Shown here piece by piece: positions 27,716-36,387 of a DNA stretch of 64,000 nucleotides (position 1 is the first letter of the stretch; the number at the start of each line of letters is the position of its first letter). The DNA lies in NCBI GenBank assembly GCA_900552645.1, contig USAN01000007.1, positions 109,106-173,105 on the forward strand, in the 5' to 3' direction. The notes beneath the pieces were generated by a model that searched no databases, was not told the origin of the DNA, and saw nothing but the letters and a program-made list of their open reading frames with translations. The DNA is from an uncultured Bacteroides sp. GTDB taxonomy: Bacteria > Bacteroidota > Bacteroidia > Bacteroidales > Bacteroidaceae. The position numbers and the translations under genes were made by a program.

Positions 27716-30700
27716 TTATCTCAATAATTTTTCTATCAAATTCTTATATATATCATTATTCTTAAGCAGCTCGGGTACTCCGGTTATAAATAATCTTTTT
27801 CGTGCTCGGGTAAGAGCTACGTTCAGTTTTCTGTCAATCTCTATTCCATTCTCGAGAGTGATATTGGGTAACATTTGTAACTGATAAAGATAATTTACAC
27901 AGAAAGAATATATTATCACATCTCGTTCACTTCCCTGATAGCGTTCTACCGTATCTATAGATATCTTTTCCAATGCAGGTATTGAAAGAGAAAGTATCTC
28001 TTTTCTTATCATGGCTATCTGACTTCTATAAGGAGTAATAATTCCAAGTGAATGATCTGAAGAGAATTTATCTCCCATTTCATCGTATATTTTCCTGGCA
28101 ATTTCGGCTACGATAGCTGCTTCGTAACGGTTCGTCTTGCCCGATGGACTCTCTATATCTCGTTGTGAAGGAATAAAACATACTGCATTATCTATTTTTT
28201 CCAACTGATGGGGCAACCCTACTATATCTAATTTTCCGCCATAGAATTCGGAGTTTGGAAATTCAGCTACCGATGGGTGCATCCTTCCCTGTCGGCATAG
28301 CATGTCTATGCTGTTCGTATCATTTGAAGCGAGAAGATTGCGATATAATCTTTCAAAAAGTGAATCCTTTAGATTTGTTAGGCCAAGTGCGTTCAACTCT
28401 GCGTCTCTTACTTCGGAATGTTCGCTGCTTTGCAGCACAACTGCCGGCAACTGCTTATGATCGCCTATCAGAATGAATTTGCCAACAGCATCGCGACCAT
28501 CGGCAAATTTAGAAGAGAGTATACCTATAAGTTGCGGTTCGAGTATTTGTGTAGCCTCATCTATTATTGCAGCATCGAATCTTTTTAGTTTAAAAAGTTC
28601 GGGACGTGCCGATATTGAAGCTACCGTGCCAATATATACACGACAATCGGCCATCTTTATCTGTACATCCTGACGGTTGTTGCATTCCATCAATGAATTT
28701 TCCAACAATCTATCCTTATATCTATCATCGCACGATAACTCACTACCTACTCGGATATAGTTTATTGATGGCTCTATTGACGAAACCGACTTGCATATTT
28801 CATCTACCGCACGGTTGGTGTATGCCATTAGCAAAAGTTGCTTGCCATCTTTATAAAAACGCTCTACCATGGTACGTAATGCCCTTGAAGTCTTTCCGGT
28901 TCCAGGAGGACCAACCAGCAAGAAATAGTCGGCGGCAGCCTCAGCTTTAAGTGCAATACGGTCAAAATCATCCGAAGCATTTGCTATACGTTCATTATAT
29001 TCCATATTAAAGACCGGTTTTCTCTGTCCCATTATAACCCCTCTTCTTTCAGGATTTGCCTTCATGAAACTATACAGTCCCTGATACATGGTTCTGAAAG
29101 ATGAATCCATTATATCATGTTCTATTGCATATCGGCTATCATTGGCAAATACACTCATATTCTTTTGTGTAGCTCTAAGTCTTACTCTAACTTCAGTATC
29201 GGTAATAATCTCTATATTTCCCTTAAAGACAAGCTTATTTGTCACGTTATCATCGTTATTATTCCGCTCGTAAAGAATTATTGCATCTCCACTCCTGAAA
29301 TTTGGGAGGAAATTTTCGTCGTACTGAGGAATTTCGAGCAATACATATGCTTTGTGTGCATCATTAGCATGGTTACTCTTTATTAAAAGGTCGAACAATA
29401 TTTCGCCCGTCTCGCGCTTCTCGTCTATTGTACCACGCCATAAAGTTGCAGCTCCACTTCTTCCCTCATACTCTACATCGCCCGACTTAGAAGTATATAG
29501 TTCTTTTGTAATGAAATTATACAGTGTATAGAAATATTTCTGCTCTACCGGAGTAAGTATACGCAAAGAATCGCCAAAAGAGTCGATGGATGGGCGAAGA
29601 TATTGTTCCCAAAAACGTCCTGATACTCTTTTTGTATTTAGTTCGGATGATTTTATCTCGGACAATAATTCACTTGTAAACTCAATATTGTTATGTAACT
29701 GTACTTCGTAATCCTGAGCTACTATAAGATTGCGCAAATTGATTATACGTCGAAGATGTGCCCATGAGGCACGTGCAGGATAGAGCAATGGATAACGAGT
29801 ATAAAGAAGGTATGGATGCTGACGCGTGCGTCGTTGTCCCATGCTATATTCCAGAACAGCCATATAAAGCAACATTTGTACTCTGTTATTTTCCTTAGGC
29901 TCGATTTTGCCGGGGATAGCATATTCATCAGCCTTTCCCGACTTCATTTCAATAAAACTGCTCATATCGCGCTGCATGTAGTCCAGACGTCCCTGAATAC
30001 CGAGTGCTTCACAAATGTACGAAGGCTCCAATACCGCATCCTGTTTATTCAGGTTGTATCCAGGTTCGGTAAAAGATTCTGTTACAGTCTTTCGTATATT
30101 ATTGAAGTGAAGTTTGCAGTTCTGAAAGAATTCCTTTTCTCGTCCCTTATCACGCAGTTCGTCGCAAGCTGCAAGTTCTATGGGATATTGGCGGAAAGCC
30201 TTCTTCATGCATTCCACGTAATCTACATCATCGTCGGCATGAATCCATTCATCAAGAAAGAGATTGGCTATATTTCCCAACAACAGTGGACGGGCATTCT
30301 CTATTGGTACCAAACGACTCAGAAGATAGTTGGCCGGATGATTTCCATAATCTCTGTAACATTCGGCCAACGAGCTGATATCTATCAGGTAATCGGGTTC
30401 CAACACAATGAATGCCGGAGTATATGCACCGTCACTGTCAATGGTTACATCTATAAGATTAATCTGAGCAAACCGCCATAGTGTTTCTATGGTTCGCGCA
30501 AACTCATCGTTTATTCCTTTCTGATTATATACCACCTTTATTAGATCCGAATCGGCTTCATCGGCCGAACGTACATAAAGATATTTTTCATCGGCATACT
30601 CAAAACATACTCTTACCTTACGAATAGATTGTTTTTTCTCCCTTTCCATCGGATATTTACTCTCTATTTGTGGAAGTATTTTATATAAATCCCGAGGAAT

Positions 30701-31039
30701 TTCTTCATTAAAAATCTTACGAAGTGCAAAGGTCACAGCTGCAACATCGCGCATAAACTCATGCTTGCTCGCTTCCTTTCTATAGTTTAAAATATCATTA
30801 GAAGTAATTCGGAAAGTATGTATACGATTTATCTCGCCCCCATCCATTTTTGTCATGGTAGCTACATAGTTAAGTCGTGCTGCAAAGTCGGTAGTTTGCA
30901 GCGAAGTACCTTTCATCTGACTTCTTACAGCTCTTTCCAAAAGTTCGCGAAGTTTGCGATAACGCCTTTTCAGAGGTTCACTTTCTTCATTACAAAGATG
31001 AAAAAGCTCTTCATAATACTCTCTTATCTCATCATTCAT
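27716..31039 (-). CDS. Dna2-like RecB-type nuclease fused to SF1B helicase
   Basis: This 1107-residue cytoplasmic protein combines a PD-(D/E)XK nuclease with an Upf1/Dna2-type helicase. The nuclease site is visible as D353 (GRLDY) and E364-M-K366 (FIEMKSGK). Helicase motifs follow: Walker A GPPGTGKT at about 710-717, IDEATQ, LIGDHKQLPAVV, GIITPYRSQ, VERYQGSERDVIIYS and NVALTRARKRLFITG. This order matches Dna2-family enzymes, which process DNA flaps, ends or stalled forks. No DNA-binding Fe-S cysteines were checked. It overlaps the HU-like gene upstream by 8 nt, so the two are translationally coupled and probably act on the same DNA substrate. A defence role cannot be excluded. Confidence 0.85.
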   Translation of the reverse strand: MNDEIREYYEELFHLCNEESEPLKRRYRKLRELLERAVRSQMKGTSLQTTDFAARLNYVATMTKMDGGEINRIHTFRITSNDILNYRKEASKHEFMRDVAAVTFALRKIFNEEIPRDLYKILPQIESKYPMEREKKQSIRKVRVCFEYADEKYLYVRSADEADSDLIKVVYNQKGINDEFARTIETLWRFAQINLIDVTIDSDGAYTPAFIVLEPDYLIDISSLAECYRDYGNHPANYLLSRLVPIENARPLLLGNIANLFLDEWIHADDDVDYVECMKKAFRQYPIELAACDELRDKGREKEFFQNCKLHFNNIRKTVTESFTEPGYNLNKQDAVLEPSYICEALGIQGRLDYMQRDMSSFIEMKSGKADEYAIPGKIEPKENNRVQMLLYMAVLEYSMGQRRTRQHPYLLYTRYPLLYPARASWAHLRRIINLRNLIVAQDYEVQLHNNIEFTSELLSEIKSSELNTKRVSGRFWEQYLRPSIDSFGDSLRILTPVEQKYFYTLYNFITKELYTSKSGDVEYEGRSGAATLWRGTIDEKRETGEILFDLLIKSNHANDAHKAYVLLEIPQYDENFLPNFRSGDAIILYERNNNDDNVTNKLVFKGNIEIITDTEVRVRLRATQKNMSVFANDSRYAIEHDIMDSSFRTMYQGLYSFMKANPERRGVIMGQRKPVFNMEYNERIANASDDFDRIALKAEAAADYFLLVGPPGTGKTSRALRTMVERFYKDGKQLLLMAYTNRAVDEICKSVSSIEPSINYIRVGSELSCDDRYKDRLLENSLMECNNRQDVQIKMADCRVYIGTVASISARPELFKLKRFDAAIIDEATQILEPQLIGILSSKFADGRDAVGKFILIGDHKQLPAVVLQSSEHSEVRDAELNALGLTNLKDSLFERLYRNLLASNDTNSIDMLCRQGRMHPSVAEFPNSEFYGGKLDIVGLPHQLEKIDNAVCFIPSQRDIESPSGKTNRYEAAIVAEIARKIYDEMGDKFSSDHSLGIITPYRSQIAMIRKEILSLSIPALEKISIDTVERYQGSERDVIIYSFCVNYLYQLQMLPNITLENGIEIDRKLNVALTRARKRLFITGVPELLKNNDIYKNLIEKLLR

Positions 31040-31646
31040 TTTTGTCAGTATAATAACTTCCCAATATATAAATAGGACTTGTCGGGGTAGATATGTTCTT
31101 TAGTTTACCCTGTTTTACCAAATTTACAATATATCTTCCGGCAGTAGAGCGAGTAAGCGAAAATAGTTTTTCGAAATCGCGACGTATTATAACCGGCCTC
31201 TTCTTAAAGTATGTTGTAAGTATATCATTTACTTTCTCTTCATCAATACTCGACGAATGTACTTTAAGTTGCGATGTCTCGGTGTGCACATTCACAAGCT
31301 CGCCTTTTAGTTCCTTGTCGGCACGAAAAGTCACCGATTTAAATTTTACATTTGTTGCTCTTATTTTTTTAGGATCAGTAACCGAAGGCGACTCGAGCGA
31401 TATATGGAAATAGCCTAATCCTTCAATATGTACTCTCTCCCCTTTTGAAAGATGACGTACCAATGTTCGGTTCAATTCAATTAATGTAGCCTTTATATCA
31501 CTTTCCGTAAGCGAACAAGCCTGATGGATTTCCTGAGACAGCTGTGATGTATTGACTGTAGTACTGTTTACAACTCTTGCATGATAGTGCTTTTCTTGCG
31601 TTTCGCCATTATTGGGCGATTGATAGATTTCAAATTTAATAGCCAT
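31032..31646 (-). CDS. HU-like DNA-binding protein with C-terminal winged-helix-like region
   Basis: This 204-residue protein has an N-terminal HU/IHF-like fold of the HU-HIG type found in Bacteroidetes: VVNSTTVNTSQLSQEIHQACSLTESDIKATLIELNRTLVRHLSKGERVHIEGLG in shorter blocks, then FHISLESPSV with a basic beta-arm region. The last 70 residues (IDEEKVNDILTTYFKKRPVI and the following RDFEKLFSLTRSTAGRYIVNLV) resemble a winged helix, so it may bind DNA at two places. Its stop overlaps the start of the Dna2-like gene. The leader holds three 22-bp tandem repeats. Confidence 0.8.
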   Translation of the reverse strand: MAIKFEIYQSPNNGETQEKHYHARVVNSTTVNTSQLSQEIHQACSLTESDIKATLIELNRTLVRHLSKGERVHIEGLGYFHISLESPSVTDPKKIRATNVKFKSVTFRADKELKGELVNVHTETSQLKVHSSSIDEEKVNDILTTYFKKRPVIIRRDFEKLFSLTRSTAGRYIVNLVKQGKLKNISTPTSPIYILGSYYTDKNE

Positions 31647-31707
31647 ATTCTTATTATTTCTCGTTTGATTTATATTTTGCAGCTTAATATTTTACCGTCT
31701 CACTAAG

Positions 31708-31769
31708 GTGAGGAAGTTTCCGCACCTTAGTGAAGAAGTTTCCGCACCTGGGTGAAGAAGTTTCCGCAC
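31708..31769. repeat. three tandem 22-bp repeats
   Basis: Units GTGAGGAAGTTTCCGCAC (31708-31725), GTGAAGAAGTTTCCGCAC (31730-31747) and the same again (31752-31769) repeat with an exact 22-bp period and 4-nt spacers (CTTA, CTGG), and a partial unit GTGAAAC follows at 31774. CACTAAGGTG at 31701 and CACCTTAGTG at 31723 also form an inverted repeat. They lie in the predicted 5' leader of the HU-like gene. Confidence 0.9.
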
Positions 31770-31797
31770 GAATGTGAAACGATAAAGTTAATAGATA

Positions 31798-31805
31798 CAA
31801 ATGTA
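31798..31805 (-). promoter_or_regulatory. -7 promoter element of HU-like/Dna2-like operon
   Basis: Minus-strand TACATTTG matches TAnnTTTG. The implied transcription start is near 31790, which places all three 22-bp repeats within a leader of about 145 nt. Confidence 0.6.
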
Positions 31806-31890
31806 AAAAATAAATAGGGAAGAAGCACAGTAACAGTGTAAAAGAATGAGTTTCATTGCATGATTTTCCCTTTATGTGTATTATAATCTA

Positions 31891-31921
31891 TTTACATAGA
31901 GTATATGTAATATTATATTTG
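31891..31921 (+). promoter_or_regulatory. promoter of the GH2 gene
   Basis: TATATTTG at 31914-31921 is a full -7 match, and TTTA at 31891-31894 is near the -33 consensus with 19-bp spacing. Because the -7 box ends 4 nt before ATG 31926, that codon cannot be in a normal leader, which favours ATG 31950. Confidence 0.7.
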
Positions 31922-31949
31922 CATTATGAAATATATAAAGAGACATAAT

Positions 31950-34844
31950 ATGAAAAACAAGACCGTGCTTTTTATAGCACTCTCAGCTATGTTTATGATA
32001 AACACATTTCGTTCTAATGCGCAGGCACCGCACAAAGAGCGAATATATCTTTCGGGAACAGGAATAGACAACACTAAAACATGGGATTTCTACTGCTCGG
32101 ATGGCCAGAACAGTAGAAAGTGGAAAAAGATTGAAGTTCCTTGCAACTGGGAGCTACAAGGATTCGGCGAATATACTTACGGACGTTGGTATAAGGAACC
32201 GGGAGGGAGGCCAAGTACCGAGACTGGTATCTATCGACATAAATTTGATGCCCCTAAGTCGTGGAACGGCAAGACGGTAAAAATTTTCTTCGACGGCGTA
32301 ATGACAGATGCCGAAATAACTATTAATGGAAAGAGTGCCGGCAAAATGCATCAGGGTGCATTCTATCGTTTCAGCTATGACATAACACCATTATTGCAGT
32401 TGGGCAAGAAGAATACTCTGGAGGTGAAGGTTGCAAAAGAATCATCAAACAAATCTATAAATGCAGCCGAACGTAAAGCTGATTGGTGGCTTTTTGGAGG
32501 AATATTCCGCCCGGTATGGATTGAAGTTCTCCCTGAAACTCACATTGAGCATTATGTAATAAATGCCGATAAGGATGGTAAGATAGACATATCTATGAAC
32601 TTCAGCAACAACCCCAAAGGACATTCTGTAGAAGTATCGGTAAAATCGCTTAAAGATTCGAAGACTTTATTTACAAAGGATGGCAAATCAACATTTATTT
32701 ATAATATAACTTCCGATGAAAAGGAGCAAAATACATGTTCTGTATGGAAAGATGCAATGACTTGGGATACAGAGTCGCCTAATCTGTATGTAGCACGAAT
32801 AGACTTGAAGGATGCTACAGGAAATGTTATTCAGAGTCGCGAAAATCGTATAGGATTTCGTACAGTAGAATTTTTCCCACAAGATGGAGTATATCTTAAT
32901 GGTACAAAGCTTATAGTAAAGGGAATTAATCGTCATTCATTTTCGGTAGATGGTGGTCGTACCACCAGTGCAGCACTTAGCCGCGAAGATGCAATGCTGA
33001 TAAAGCAGATGAACATGAATGCAGTGCGCTCTCACTATCCACCCGACGAGCATTTTCTTGAGATGTGCGATTCACTGGGATTGGTATATATGGACGAACT
33101 TGCAGGATGGCAAAACAGCTATGATTCGAATGTTGGACCGGGACTTGTAGAAGAGATGATAAAAAGAGATGTAAACCACCCGTGTATTATAATATGGAGC
33201 AACGGTAACGAAGGAGGATGGAACAACTCGCTCGACAAGCTTTTTACTAAGTATGACAAGTTGCAGAAACGACATGTAGTACATCCATGGGCAGATTTCA
33301 ATGATCTAGATACTCATCACTACCCTGCTTACCTTACAGGGGTAGCACGCTTTACAAACGGCTATAAAGTATTTATGCCAACAGAGTTTATGCATGCAAT
33401 GTACGATCAGGGCGGCGGCGCAGGATTAAGAGATTTCTGGGACAGGTGGCTTACTAATCCTATGTTTGCAGGAGGATTTATATGGGTATATTGCGATGAA
33501 GCTCCCAAGCGAACTGATAAGGGAGGTATACTCGACTCGGATAAATCGAATGCACCTGATGGTGTGGTTGGACCACGCCGCGAAAAAGAGGGAAGCTTTT
33601 GGGCTATTCGTGCTCAATGGTCGCCAATACAATTAAAACCACTTATTATAACATCACATTTTAATGGTTCATTCCATATTGTAAACGAGTATCTATATAC
33701 CAATCTTAAAGATTGTTCAATGAAGTATAGAGTATTAGAATGTAATACTCCTATGATACAAAGTGATGTAGAGAAACGAGTAATAGCCTCGGGAGATGTA
33801 ACATTACCGGCTATTAATCCAGGAGAAACCGGAACTGCTAAATTTGCATTACCTGCAAACTTCAACGAAGGAGATGTACTCGAGATGGAAGCTTTCGACA
33901 AAGAGGGAAAAAGTATTTGTACATGGAGCTTTCCTATAAGACTGGTAAAACAATACTTTGCCAATAAGATGGAAAAAACTCCTATGACATTACAGATGTT
34001 ACCATCTGCTACAGCATCTAAAACTACTGAAGAGGTTATTTTGAAAAGCGAGAACGTAAGTGTTACTTTCGACAACAAGACCGGTATTATAAAGAGAGTC
34101 ATTTCGGGTAGCAACGAAATACCATTCAACAACGGTCCGGTGGCAATAGGAATGAAAATGCGCTATGAACCATCAATGAGTTATGTTCGTCAGGATGGTA
34201 GCGACGCAATTTACTGTGCCAAGTACAAAGGCGCTGCCGACTCTATAGTATGGCGTCTTACCGATAGAGGCTTATTGTATATGGATGCAATATTACTTAA
34301 CAGAGCTTCGGGCGGAGGAGGCTTTGACGACGCATTTATGGATTCGAATGTATATAACTTAGGATTTATGTTCAGTTATCCCGAAAAAGAGTGCAAAGGC
34401 ATGAAATGGATGGGACGCGGTCCTTACCGAGTATGGAAAAACCGTATACCGGGAACCAACTACAACATCTGGCAGAAAGATTATAACAATACTATAACAG
34501 GCGAAAGTTTCGAGAATCTTATATACCCTGAGTTTAAGGGATATCATGCAAATATGTATTGGGCTACTTTCCAAAATGAGAAGGCTCCATTTACTGTATA
34601 TTCAAGAAACGACGGTATATTTTACTGTGTATATGCACCCCAGGAGCCAATAGGAAGAGTTAAGAACACTATGCCTAAGTTACCCGAGGGCGATATATCT
34701 TTCCTTCTTGATATTCCTGCAATATGTTCATTCAAGCCTATTGAACATCAGGGTCCAAACAGTCAGCCGGGCAACATACGTATTAAATCGGGAGATGAAG
34801 GATTGCATCTTGATTTGATGTTCGACTTCCGTCCTATTAAGTAA
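31950..34844 (+). CDS. GH2 family glycosidase, probable beta-galactosidase
   Basis: The enzyme has 964 residues from ATG 31950. An upstream ATG at 31926 lies too close to the promoter. A signal peptide (MKNKTVLFIALSAMFMINTF) is followed by a jelly-roll sugar-binding domain (about 35-200 with WKKIEVPCNWELQGFGEY), an Ig-like domain, and the catalytic barrel with GINRHSFSVDGGRTTS, the acid/base Glu near residue 421 in IWSNGNEGGWN, and the nucleophile Glu near 479 in MPTEFMHAMYDQGGG. C-terminal domains run to 964. GH2 covers beta-galactosidase, mannosidase and glucuronidase. Overall form suggests beta-galactosidase, possibly acting on pectin side chains, but it lies outside the main pectin block. 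Confidence 0.85.
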   Translation: MKNKTVLFIALSAMFMINTFRSNAQAPHKERIYLSGTGIDNTKTWDFYCSDGQNSRKWKKIEVPCNWELQGFGEYTYGRWYKEPGGRPSTETGIYRHKFDAPKSWNGKTVKIFFDGVMTDAEITINGKSAGKMHQGAFYRFSYDITPLLQLGKKNTLEVKVAKESSNKSINAAERKADWWLFGGIFRPVWIEVLPETHIEHYVINADKDGKIDISMNFSNNPKGHSVEVSVKSLKDSKTLFTKDGKSTFIYNITSDEKEQNTCSVWKDAMTWDTESPNLYVARIDLKDATGNVIQSRENRIGFRTVEFFPQDGVYLNGTKLIVKGINRHSFSVDGGRTTSAALSREDAMLIKQMNMNAVRSHYPPDEHFLEMCDSLGLVYMDELAGWQNSYDSNVGPGLVEEMIKRDVNHPCIIIWSNGNEGGWNNSLDKLFTKYDKLQKRHVVHPWADFNDLDTHHYPAYLTGVARFTNGYKVFMPTEFMHAMYDQGGGAGLRDFWDRWLTNPMFAGGFIWVYCDEAPKRTDKGGILDSDKSNAPDGVVGPRREKEGSFWAIRAQWSPIQLKPLIITSHFNGSFHIVNEYLYTNLKDCSMKYRVLECNTPMIQSDVEKRVIASGDVTLPAINPGETGTAKFALPANFNEGDVLEMEAFDKEGKSICTWSFPIRLVKQYFANKMEKTPMTLQMLPSATASKTTEEVILKSENVSVTFDNKTGIIKRVISGSNEIPFNNGPVAIGMKMRYEPSMSYVRQDGSDAIYCAKYKGAADSIVWRLTDRGLLYMDAILLNRASGGGGFDDAFMDSNVYNLGFMFSYPEKECKGMKWMGRGPYRVWKNRIPGTNYNIWQKDYNNTITGESFENLIYPEFKGYHANMYWATFQNEKAPFTVYSRNDGIFYCVYAPQEPIGRVKNTMPKLPEGDISFLLDIPAICSFKPIEHQGPNSQPGNIRIKSGDEGLHLDLMFDFRPIK

Positions 34845-34910
34845 TTTACAGATAACTAAAAACTATTTAAACGATAATTCTGAAATATTACAGATTATAA
34901 CGACTAAAGT

Positions 34911-34955
34911 AAAAGCCGTATCAAACTCTATTTTGAGTAAGGATACGGCTTTTCA
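34911..34955 (+). terminator. terminator after GH2 gene
   Basis: Arms AAAAGCCGTATC (34911-34922) and complement (34942-34953) are perfect over 12 bp and continue into a short T run. The stretch from here to 35107 holds nothing else that I recognise. Confidence 0.82.
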
Positions 34956-35107
34956 CATTATCATTGAAATACTGTTGAAAGTGTTTAAGTTCAAACAAAA
35001 GTTCATCTTCACTAAAGTCATATTTATATCTTTATATATAAGTCAAACAAATTCTAAACAATATAATTCCTTGTAATGTTATATCAACAAACCTTAATTA
35101 AAAGTAT

Positions 35108-35542
35108 ATGAATGCTTTATACAAATTTTTATTCCCCGGAGAAGAGACATTTCAGACAATGTCTATTGCCATTCTAGGACTTAGAATAGTATTTGGAGTT
35201 TTACTAATGACTCATGGAATAACTAAATGGACACATTTTTCCGAGTTATCAGCTACATTTCCAGATCCATTAGGAATAGGCTCACAGGTTTCAGTCATGC
35301 TGGTTATTTTCGCCGAACTATTCTGCGCAATTGCAGTTGTATTAGGCCTTTTCACAAGGCTGGCACTAATACCTATACTATTCAATTTTTTCGTAATAGT
35401 ATTTATTGTACATATGCCCGATACACTAAAAGTTAAAGAGTTACCACTACTTTATTTAGGATGTTTCGTAATGCTTTTTATTATGGGGCCAGGTAAGTAT
35501 TCGGTAGATTTCTTTATTAGAAAAATATTACTGAGAGAATAA
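35108..35542 (+). CDS. DoxX family membrane protein
   Basis: This 144-residue protein has four predicted membrane helices. The DoxX pattern is visible: LGLRIVFGVLLMTHGITKW in helix 1, a loop with TFPDPLGIG, VSVMLVIFAELFCAIAVVLGLFTRLALIP across helix 2 with the conserved Glu, and a last pair of helices with YLGCFVMLFIMGPGKYSVD. DoxX proteins are linked to redox or thiosulfate oxidation in some species, but most have no fixed role. It stands alone between two terminators with no clear promoter box. Confidence 0.82.
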   Translation: MNALYKFLFPGEETFQTMSIAILGLRIVFGVLLMTHGITKWTHFSELSATFPDPLGIGSQVSVMLVIFAELFCAIAVVLGLFTRLALIPILFNFFVIVFIVHMPDTLKVKELPLLYLGCFVMLFIMGPGKYSVDFFIRKILLRE

Positions 35543-35593
35543 AAGATAGATATTTATATTCGACAAATAGTTACTCCCAGTTTATTATAAAAC

Positions 35594-35636
35594 AATAACG
35601 ATATCAATATTTATTAAAATATTTGACATCGTTATT
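35594..35636. terminator. hairpin between DoxX and SGNH genes
   Basis: AATAACGATATCAA (from 35594) pairs with TTGACATCGTTATT (35623-35636) with one mismatch. It lies between convergent genes and is flanked by A/T runs. Confidence 0.6.
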
Positions 35637-35690
35637 ATTTTATATATAATATGTATATAAAATAATATTACATATTTTAAGATAAAAAAT

Positions 35691-36374
35691 CTATTTTGAG
35701 ATGAAAGATTCTATCTGTTCGCTTATCTGAGTCATCCCTTTCACAGAAGGGTGACCACTCATTTTATCTATATCTTTAAGTTCTATATAAGGAATATTGT
35801 AATGACCACATATAGTCTTTACCGATTCGTTTATCTCACCTTTCAATCCATCATTAAGAATATAATAGATTTTTACGTTAGGATAGTAATCATTCATATT
35901 TGAAAGGAGATAAGACAAAGCCGGACGAAATTTATAAAGATCCTCTTTTGTCCAATCTTGATATTTATAATCTCCGATAGGAGAATTTGCCCATGAATCG
36001 TTAGTGGCACCAAATATGAATATGATATCAGGACATCCAAGTGATTTCATTCTGGTTATGAATGAACGATCGGTATAATCTTCTCCACGATATCCTGTAT
36101 TACATATAGTAGCACCCGAATATGAATTGTTTAAAGCAATCCTGTATCCATTTTCCTTAATAAACTTATGCCACCATGTTTGGTTAACGGCATTTACATC
36201 TGTAACTCCCTTCTTTGGTACTTTCCAATACCATATACTGTTACCTTCGGGTATATATCCTTCGAAGGTAGAATAAGAATCGCCCAGTATTGATACCGAT
36301 TTAAGAGACTGAGCTATTGCTCCTGTAAAAACAAATACAGAAACTAATAATAAGGAAATAATGTGTTTTTTCAT
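35691..36374 (-). CDS. secreted SGNH/GDSL hydrolase
   Basis: This 227-residue protein has a signal peptide (MKKHIISLLLVSVFVFTGAIA). SGNH blocks are all seen: SILGDSYSTFEG with the catalytic Ser near residue 33, a Gly in the SGAT segment, FGATNDSWAN with the Asn, and MSGHPSVKGMTQI with the catalytic His near the end. Such enzymes remove acyl groups from glycans, peptidoglycan or lipids. It begins 13 nt after the MurF-Alr stop, so it may be co-transcribed and act on cell-wall or polysaccharide esters. The substrate is not known. Confidence 0.85.
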   Translation of the reverse strand: MKKHIISLLLVSVFVFTGAIAQSLKSVSILGDSYSTFEGYIPEGNSIWYWKVPKKGVTDVNAVNQTWWHKFIKENGYRIALNNSYSGATICNTGYRGEDYTDRSFITRMKSLGCPDIIFIFGATNDSWANSPIGDYKYQDWTKEDLYKFRPALSYLLSNMNDYYPNVKIYYILNDGLKGEINESVKTICGHYNIPYIELKDIDKMSGHPSVKGMTQISEQIESFISK

Positions 36375-36387
36375 ATGTATTTTAAAT

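Noticed and set aside
29816..30481. Long plus-strand ORF of 221 residues
   Set aside because: It lies fully opposite the Dna2-like gene, has a low-complexity composition and no promoter or family match, so it is a shadow frame.
31708..31769. Possible CRISPR array
   Set aside because: Spacers are only 4 nt, units are 18 bp, and there are three copies with no cas genes nearby. This is a tandem repeat, not a CRISPR array.
33614..34132. Minus-strand ORF of 172 residues
   Set aside because: It is a shadow of the GH2 gene with no promoter or recognisable domain.
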